From Verrucomicrobia bacterium UBA1412 (lineage in GTDB: Bacteria; Verrucomicrobiota; Verrucomicrobiia; Limisphaerales; UBA1412): DNA of 18,598 nt. The position numbers were made by a program, and so were the translations under genes. The notes under the pieces were generated by a model. It worked only from the letters and a program-made list of their open reading frames with translations. It was not told where the DNA came from and searched no databases. The stretch lies in assembly GCA_002305615.1 (NCBI GenBank), contig DBPU01000017.1:498-19095 (forward strand). Reading direction: 5' to 3'. This document shows positions 13,885-18,598 of the stretch, one piece after another; the first letter of the stretch is position 1, and each line of letters begins with the position of its first letter.

Positions 13885-16800
13885 CTATTTGGATTTATCG
13901 CGATAGGCAGGCGGAGGCGGGATCTTCACCTTCTGGATTTCCAGAGCCTTGAGCACCTCTACGATACCGCGGCTGAGCTGAGCATCCTCGCCCAGGAATT
14001 CACGGGCCGGGTCATTCTCCACCTCGATATCCGGGTCCACTCCGTGGCCTTCCATAATCCACTCCTTGCCTTCCAGGTCATAGCGTGAGAATTCAGGCTT
14101 GCGCAGAGTGCCCCCATCCAGAAGCGGCAGGCTCCCGCGAATCCCGACCACTCCGCCCCAGGAGCGCTTGCCGACGAGCGGTCCCAGTTTATAGTGTCTG
14201 AAGCGATAGGAGAAAATATCTCCGTCGGAGGCCGAGAGCTCATCCAGTAGGCAGACCTTGGGGCCCACCTGCATCGCCGTCGGCTCCCATCCGGGAGTCG
14301 TATTGCGGGCGATCCTCACCATGACCGGCTCGCGCAGAAGCCGCTCGGTGATCTGCGGTGAAACGTTGCCGCCGCCATTGCCGCGCACGTCGATGATGAG
14401 CGCTTCCTTGGTCAGCTGCGGATAAAAATGCTTCACGAATTCGTTCATACCCGGCACTCCCATATCGGGAATATGGATATAGCCGACACGGCCGCCGGTG
14501 GCTTTATTCACCTTTTGGATATTACCTTCGACCCAGTTGAAATAACGCAGATTCTGCTCGTCATTGGTCGGGATCACCACCACTTCGCGGCTTCCCTCAG
14601 TCTCCGGCCGGGCATTCAAGCAAAGAGTCACTTGCTTGCCGGCAGTGTTATTAAGCGCCTCGTAGATATTCTTGATCTCACCGGAGGGCTTGCCGTTGAC
14701 CGAGAGAATGTAGTCGCCTTCCTTGGCATTGACGCCGATTTCAGTCAGAGGCGAACGCAGGTCCGAAGCCCAGTTCTGGCCGGGGTAAATTTTCACGATG
14801 CGGAAAGCACCCGTCTCAGGCTCCTTCACGATATCAGCTCCCAGGAGTCCCACGGGTATGCGCGCAGGCTTGGCATAATCGCCGTCGCCCACATAGGCAT
14901 GGCCGATATTGAGCTCACCGATCATTTCCCCGATCACGTAGGTGAGGTCCTGGCGGACGTTGACCGCATCCAGGAGCCGTGAGTAGCGCTCACGCATCAG
15001 CTTCCAATCCACACCGTGCAGGTTCGGGTCGAACATGTAGTCGCGCATCTGCCGCCAGCATTCATTGAAGATCTGCTTCCATTCTTCCTGCAGGTTGAGT
15101 GTCACTTCCAGACCGCTCAGATTGAGTCTATCCTTGAGCTCCACCTTGCCCGAGGGGATATCGATAATCCCGTAGGAGCCGCCTTCTCTGACGAGCATCT
15201 TCTTGCCTTGGGCGGCAATCGTGTAGCCCTCGATGGAACCCAGATCGCTCTCCTTGCGCTCCTTGAAATCATAGACCATGAATGAGCTGCGGGAATCCCG
15301 GGAGCCTCTGCGCTGATAGAATAATTTATCTTCCAGGCTCGAGAGATTGTAGTAGCTCGAGGCCGGTCCCGGAACCGCCACGATTCGGCTCAGCATTCCC
15401 TCAAGGTCCACCTTGATCGGTTTCACTTTCTGGGCTTCCGCCTTGGCTGAATCCTGAGCGGTATCTTCAGTTTTCGCATCTTTCGCCTCTTTATCTTCCT
15501 TCTTCTCCTCAGTGCCCAAAGCGGCCTCGTCGCTCAGAGGCTTGAAGGGTGAGGGAGTATCGGCCGCCAGTGTCACCAGGTAGATGCGGTCCATATCGAA
15601 ATAGGCGTAGTTGAACTCGACCTCGCTGCTGACCGGCGAGAAATCACGCGAAGAGACAAAGAAGAGATATTTGCCATCCTTGCTGAAAAGCGGCGACTGG
15701 CAGGGATACCAGAGATCGGTCACCGGGCTGGAGACTCCGCTCTCCAGCGAATAAAGATAGATGCGCGAGATACCCTCTTCTTCCGGGTGTGCCCAGGTGA
15801 GCCACAGGGAATCGGGCGACCAGTTGAAGCTGCCAATCTCCCACTTGGGCGAATAGGCCACTTCCGTTACCTTCCCGCTTTCCACCTCAACGTATTTGAG
15901 CTTTTGCGAGCGCTCGGTCCAGGCGATTTTTCCGCTGTCCGGCGACCATTGCGGCGCATACTTGTAGACCGTACCGCCCTGGGTCACCTGCCGTGCCGGG
16001 GTCTTGCCGTCCTGAGGTTGAATCCATATCTCGTCCTCACCTGTGGCATCCGAAATATAGGCAATCCATTTGCCGTCGGGCGACCAGGTCACATCCCGCT
16101 CATGCACTCCGGAGCTCGTCGTCAGATTCCGGGTCTCCCCGTACTTCACCGGGACGGTGAAGATATCTCCGCGGGCATTGAACACGGCCCTTTTTCCGTC
16201 GGGGGAAACGTCAAAGCTGGCGACCATGCCGCTCACATTCCGCAGACGGCTACGGCGCTGGGAGTGATCCTCCGCAATCTGAATGGTGATCTTCTCGGCA
16301 GCCGGTTCCGCAGCCTCCAGATTCACCTTATAGATAAAGCCGCCGTTCTCGAAAGCGATTGTCCGCTCGCACAACGAGGGATACTTCACGTCGTACTCAA
16401 CGAAATCGGTATACTGGCGGGTTTCTTTGCTCTCCAGGTCGTAGCTGTAAAGGTTCATCCGCTTATTCGCATCGCGGTCCGAAACGAAATAAATTTTATT
16501 CCCGTACCACATCGGGAAGAGATCCTGTGCCGGGTTCTGAGTGATATTCTCGCTTTTACCCGTCTCGAAATCATAAACCCAGATATCATCGGCCTGACCG
16601 CCCCGATAGCGCTTCCAGGTCCGGAATTCGCGGAACACCCGGTTGTAGGCCAGTTTTTTGCCGTCCGGAGAGAGGGAGCACCAACCGCCCCGCGAGAAAG
16701 GCAGCTGAGTCGTCATGCCGCCATCGACCGGCGCCACCAGGAGCCGACCTTTCCAGTCATTGAATTCCAAACCCCGGGAGCGGAAAATCACTCCTTCACT

Positions 16801-17217
16801 CCCCTTCCAGCCCATCACGATATTGTTGGGCCCCATCCGGTCGGAAATATCATCGCGCCCTAAGGTCGGAGTCCAGCTGATCCGCTGCGGTTCACCACCC
16901 TGAGCCGGCATCAGATAGACTTCGCTGTTGCCGTCGTATTGTCCCGTAAAGGCGATTGTTTTGCCATCGGGCGAAAATTTGGGGAAAATCTCGTAACCGA
17001 CATCCGAGGTCAAGCGCCGGGCAATTCCTCCCTGAATGCCGACCGTATAAAGATCTCCCGAGTAGGAAAAGACCACCTGTTCTCCATGAATGGCCGGGAA
17101 CCTCAAAAGCCGCGCCTCTTCACTCTCCGGCGTCTCTGCTCCCCGGGCGGGTATGCTCCCAACCGCCAGGAGTGAAACCGCAGCCAGAGCCAATACAAAT
17201 CTCATCCGTTCAATCAT
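13885..17217 (-). CDS. Exported tricorn protease homologue
   Basis: Large serine protease of the tricorn family (S41-related), about 1110 residues from ATG 17215-17217; an upstream TTG (17253) is in frame but would bury the signal peptide, and ATG 17205 is also possible. The signal peptide ends near ARGAE, so the enzyme is probably periplasmic. The N-terminal two thirds hold repeated SPDGK blades (residues about 82, 183, 338, 379, 425, 466), i.e. two beta-propellers that gate peptides. An E/K/A-rich linker lies at about 565-600. A PDZ domain is at about 790-880. Catalytic residues are His773 (NIGHAYVGDGD), Ser997 (SASDGD) and probably Glu1056 (MEGHGV). The Ser745 position of Thermoplasma tricorn is Gly772 here, as I recall in many bacterial homologues. 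Substrates are presumably oligopeptides. Confidence 0.93.
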   Translation of the reverse strand: MIERMRFVLALAAVSLLAVGSIPARGAETPESEEARLLRFPAIHGEQVVFSYSGDLYTVGIQGGIARRLTSDVGYEIFPKFSPDGKTIAFTGQYDGNSEVYLMPAQGGEPQRISWTPTLGRDDISDRMGPNNIVMGWKGSEGVIFRSRGLEFNDWKGRLLVAPVDGGMTTQLPFSRGGWCSLSPDGKKLAYNRVFREFRTWKRYRGGQADDIWVYDFETGKSENITQNPAQDLFPMWYGNKIYFVSDRDANKRMNLYSYDLESKETRQYTDFVEYDVKYPSLCERTIAFENGGFIYKVNLEAAEPAAEKITIQIAEDHSQRRSRLRNVSGMVASFDVSPDGKRAVFNARGDIFTVPVKYGETRNLTTSSGVHERDVTWSPDGKWIAYISDATGEDEIWIQPQDGKTPARQVTQGGTVYKYAPQWSPDSGKIAWTERSQKLKYVEVESGKVTEVAYSPKWEIGSFNWSPDSLWLTWAHPEEEGISRIYLYSLESGVSSPVTDLWYPCQSPLFSKDGKYLFFVSSRDFSPVSSEVEFNYAYFDMDRIYLVTLAADTPSPFKPLSDEAALGTEEKKEDKEAKDAKTEDTAQDSAKAEAQKVKPIKVDLEGMLSRIVAVPGPASSYYNLSSLEDKLFYQRRGSRDSRSSFMVYDFKERKESDLGSIEGYTIAAQGKKMLVREGGSYGIIDIPSGKVELKDRLNLSGLEVTLNLQEEWKQIFNECWRQMRDYMFDPNLHGVDWKLMRERYSRLLDAVNVRQDLTYVIGEMIGELNIGHAYVGDGDYAKPARIPVGLLGADIVKEPETGAFRIVKIYPGQNWASDLRSPLTEIGVNAKEGDYILSVNGKPSGEIKNIYEALNNTAGKQVTLCLNARPETEGSREVVVIPTNDEQNLRYFNWVEGNIQKVNKATGGRVGYIHIPDMGVPGMNEFVKHFYPQLTKEALIIDVRGNGGGNVSPQITERLLREPVMVRIARNTTPGWEPTAMQVGPKVCLLDELSASDGDIFSYRFRHYKLGPLVGKRSWGGVVGIRGSLPLLDGGTLRKPEFSRYDLEGKEWIMEGHGVDPDIEVENDPAREFLGEDAQLSRGIVEVLKALEIQKVKIPPPPAYRDKSK

Positions 17218-17302
17218 GGAAAAGAGTCTATCCGGGAGGGCCTTTCCAGACAACCCAAAAGATAAGAAAAAGCTTCCCGGGAATTTTTCTCGGGTAATAT
17301 TA

Positions 17303-17330
17303 TTGACATATGCCGGAAATAGCCTATCTT
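17303..17330 (+). promoter_or_regulatory. Sigma-70-like promoter for the DUF134-NifX gene
   Basis: TTGACA (17303-17308), a 16-base spacer, TATCTT (17325-17330). The consensus -35 and four-of-six -10 make this the best candidate for the operon starting at 17404, giving a leader of about 65 bases. The divergent tricorn gene starts 86 bases to the left; I see no clear promoter for it. Confidence 0.55.
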
Positions 17331-17403
17331 CTTCTTTGGGGCGAGAATTCTTTCTACGTGGTGGTTACCGGAGTTCTCAAGCCTGCGTTTGGTCACGGTT
17401 TTT

Positions 17404-18162
17404 ATGTCTCGACCCAAAAAAAATAGAAGAGTCTGCAAATTGCCCGGCACGAATATGTTCGGACCCGTGGCAAACTCCACCGGCTGCCCCGGAAGGGAGT
17501 CGGTTGTCGTCATGACGATTGAGGAATATGAAACCCTTCGCCTGATTGATTTGGAGAAAATGACGCAGCAGGAATGCAGCGAGCAGATGCAGGTCGCGCG
17601 CACCACGGTCCAAAGCATTTACGAAAAGGCACGGGAAAAATTATCCGATTCTCTGGTCCACGGGAAATATCTGCGGATTCAGGGCGGCCATTTTTCACTC
17701 TGCCAGGGAGATTTCCCTCCTCACTGCCGGCGGCGCTGCTGCCCACGTCTTCAAATGAGCAGCGTTTCACCTTCTAACCCTAAACCTGAACAAAAAAATA
17801 ATTCTATGAAAATAGCTATTCCCGTTCTCGAAGATAAAGCCACTGTTTGCGCTTCTTTCGGACGTGCTCCGTTCTTTGCGCTGGTGGATACAGACACCGA
17901 TACAAACCAGTTCCTGGAAAATTCCGCGGCCACCAGCCCGGGGGGTGCTGGCATCAAAGCCTCACAGCTTCTGGTAGATCAGGGCGCAAAATCGATCCTG
18001 GTACCCCGTTGCGGAGAAAACGCGGCGCAGGTTTTCCAGAAAGCCGGAGTCACCCTCTACAAAACCCAGGGCGAAAGTCTGAGCGAAAATATCGCCTCTT
18101 TCAAGGCCGGTAAACTCGAAACCTTGAGCAATATTCACCCGGGCTTCCATCACCGTCCCTGA
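17404..18162 (+). CDS. DUF134 domain fused to a NifX/NifB-type cofactor-binding domain
   Basis: A 252-residue two-domain protein. Residues 1-95 are DUF134: MSRPKKNRRVCKLPG, then MTIEEYETLRLIDLEKMTQQECSEQMQVARTTVQSI (written as 37-72), a sigma-70-region-4-like helix-turn-helix suggesting DNA binding, then RIQGG. Residues 100-113 carry four cysteines (C100, C108, C112, C113) that could bind metal. After a polar linker, residues 135-250 are a dinitrogenase iron-molybdenum cofactor domain (PF02579): MKIAIPVLEDK, GGAGIKASQLL at 180-190, CGENAAQVFQKAG. The frame is continuous, but Met135 (17806) could be an internal start. The start at ATG 17404 matches DUF134 families; an upstream GTG 15 bases earlier is less likely. 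It precedes an ATPase gene by 10 bases, so the two likely form one operon. Function is inferred from domains only. Confidence 0.88.
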   Translation: MSRPKKNRRVCKLPGTNMFGPVANSTGCPGRESVVVMTIEEYETLRLIDLEKMTQQECSEQMQVARTTVQSIYEKAREKLSDSLVHGKYLRIQGGHFSLCQGDFPPHCRRRCCPRLQMSSVSPSNPKPEQKNNSMKIAIPVLEDKATVCASFGRAPFFALVDTDTDTNQFLENSAATSPGGAGIKASQLLVDQGAKSILVPRCGENAAQVFQKAGVTLYKTQGESLSENIASFKAGKLETLSNIHPGFHHRP

Positions 18163-18172
18163 GGCCCGTAAG

Positions 18173-18598
18173 ATGCGAATCGCAGTATTAAGCGGCAAAG
18201 GCGGCACCGGTAAAACACTGGTCTCCGTGAACCTGGCCGCAGCCGCAGCCCAGGCCCTCTACGTCGATTGCGACGTGGAGGAGCCCAATGGGCATCTGTT
18301 CTTCCGCCCGGAAAAGGTGGAAGACACCCCGATCGACGTCCTGATTCCCAAGTTCGATTGGACTCTCTGCAATGGATGCCGTGTCTGTGTTGATTTTTGT
18401 AAATTCAATGCTTTGGCTTTCATCAATGAGCACCCCTTTCTCTTTCCCGAGATATGCCACTCCTGCGGCGGATGCGCCAAGCTCTGCCCGCAGAAGGCGA
18501 TTCAGGACGTCCCCAAGAATATCGGCTCCATTAAACGGGGCACCTCGGGCTCAGTGACGATCTTGAGCGGTATCATGAATACGGGAATCGCCTCCGGT
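18173..18598 (+). CDS. MinD-superfamily ATPase with inserted ferredoxin domain (truncated by window end)
   Basis: The first 142 codons of a P-loop ATPase of the Mrp/MinD superfamily (COG1149 type), open to the window edge. Deviant Walker A SGKGGTGKT at residues 7-15 has the extra Lys of this superfamily, followed by LYVDCDVEEPNGHLFF. A ferredoxin insert has two CxxCxxCxxxC sets: C66-C69-C72-C76 and C95-C98-C101-C105, the latter followed by Pro as in [4Fe-4S] ferredoxins. It starts at ATG 18173, with GAGG about 9 bases upstream and 10 bases after the preceding stop. Neighbouring DUF134 and NifX-like domains recur beside these ATPases, which are thought to assist Fe-S or metal-cofactor handling in anaerobes. 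The switch-II region and C-terminus are not visible. Confidence 0.92.
   Translation, partial: MRIAVLSGKGGTGKTLVSVNLAAAAAQALYVDCDVEEPNGHLFFRPEKVEDTPIDVLIPKFDWTLCNGCRVCVDFCKFNALAFINEHPFLFPEICHSCGGCAKLCPQKAIQDVPKNIGSIKRGTSGSVTILSGIMNTGIASG

Noticed and set aside
15787..16863. Plus-strand open frame (358 codons) opposite tricorn
   Set aside because: The tricorn propeller repeats and catalytic residues make the minus strand the coding one; the plus-strand translation has no family features.
17331..17403. Possible riboswitch in the leader of the DUF134-NifX gene
   Set aside because: The leader is only about 65 bases, and I could not pair its GGTTACC and GGTCACGG segments into a known aptamer.

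Overview
The window looks like chromosomal DNA of an anaerobic Gram-negative bacterium of the PVC group, most likely Kiritimatiellota, Lentisphaerota or a related Verrucomicrobiota. This is inference from gene content. The pointers are a long-type YidC with a periplasmic domain, an exported Ig-like protein whose C-terminal end (W-x-G ... SPY ... FFRATL) resembles cell-surface proteins common in Verrucomicrobia, a secreted tricorn protease, a 3-keto-disaccharide hydrolase (DUF1080) protein, and ferredoxin-linked enzymes that imply anaerobic life. There is no rRNA, tRNA or CRISPR array. Shine-Dalgarno sequences are often weak or absent, so several starts rest on signal peptides or family alignment.

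Layout. Positions 1-2619 (minus strand) hold the conserved cluster rpmH-rnpA-yidD-yidC: ribosomal protein L34, the RNase P protein, and two membrane-protein insertion factors. yidC runs off the left edge. A terminator-like hairpin lies between rpmH and rnpA. Diverging from it are two exported carbohydrate-related proteins (GH76-like, 2845-4047; DUF1080, 4122-4871), then a tRNA-dihydrouridine synthase (to 5874) that has no ordinary start codon in the expected place.

Positions about 5940-7003 form an accessory patch. It holds a strong-looking promoter with a perfect dyad in its spacer, a 10-codon leader-like ORF, a 33-residue hydrophobic ORF, a very AT-rich gene for a 209-residue membrane-anchored protein of unknown family, and a GC-rich scrap of an Rhs/YD-repeat core tip (RYDAKTGRWLSNDLIG). 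I read this as a decayed or rearranged polymorphic-toxin-type locus. It is the least explained part of the window.

Positions 7172-9508 encode indolepyruvate:ferredoxin oxidoreductase (iorA, iorB), for fermentation of aromatic amino acids. They are followed by a Rep-type helicase (9587-11632) and a TatD-family nuclease (11780-12598). Converging on these from the minus strand are the exported tricorn protease (13885-17217) and, just downstream of it in the same orientation, the Ig-like exported protein (12677-13855).

From 17303 rightward a TTGACA promoter drives a fused DUF134-NifX-like protein (17404-18162), then a MinD-type ATPase with an inserted two-cluster ferredoxin domain (18173 to the window end). 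The pair probably handles an iron-sulfur or metal-cluster process.
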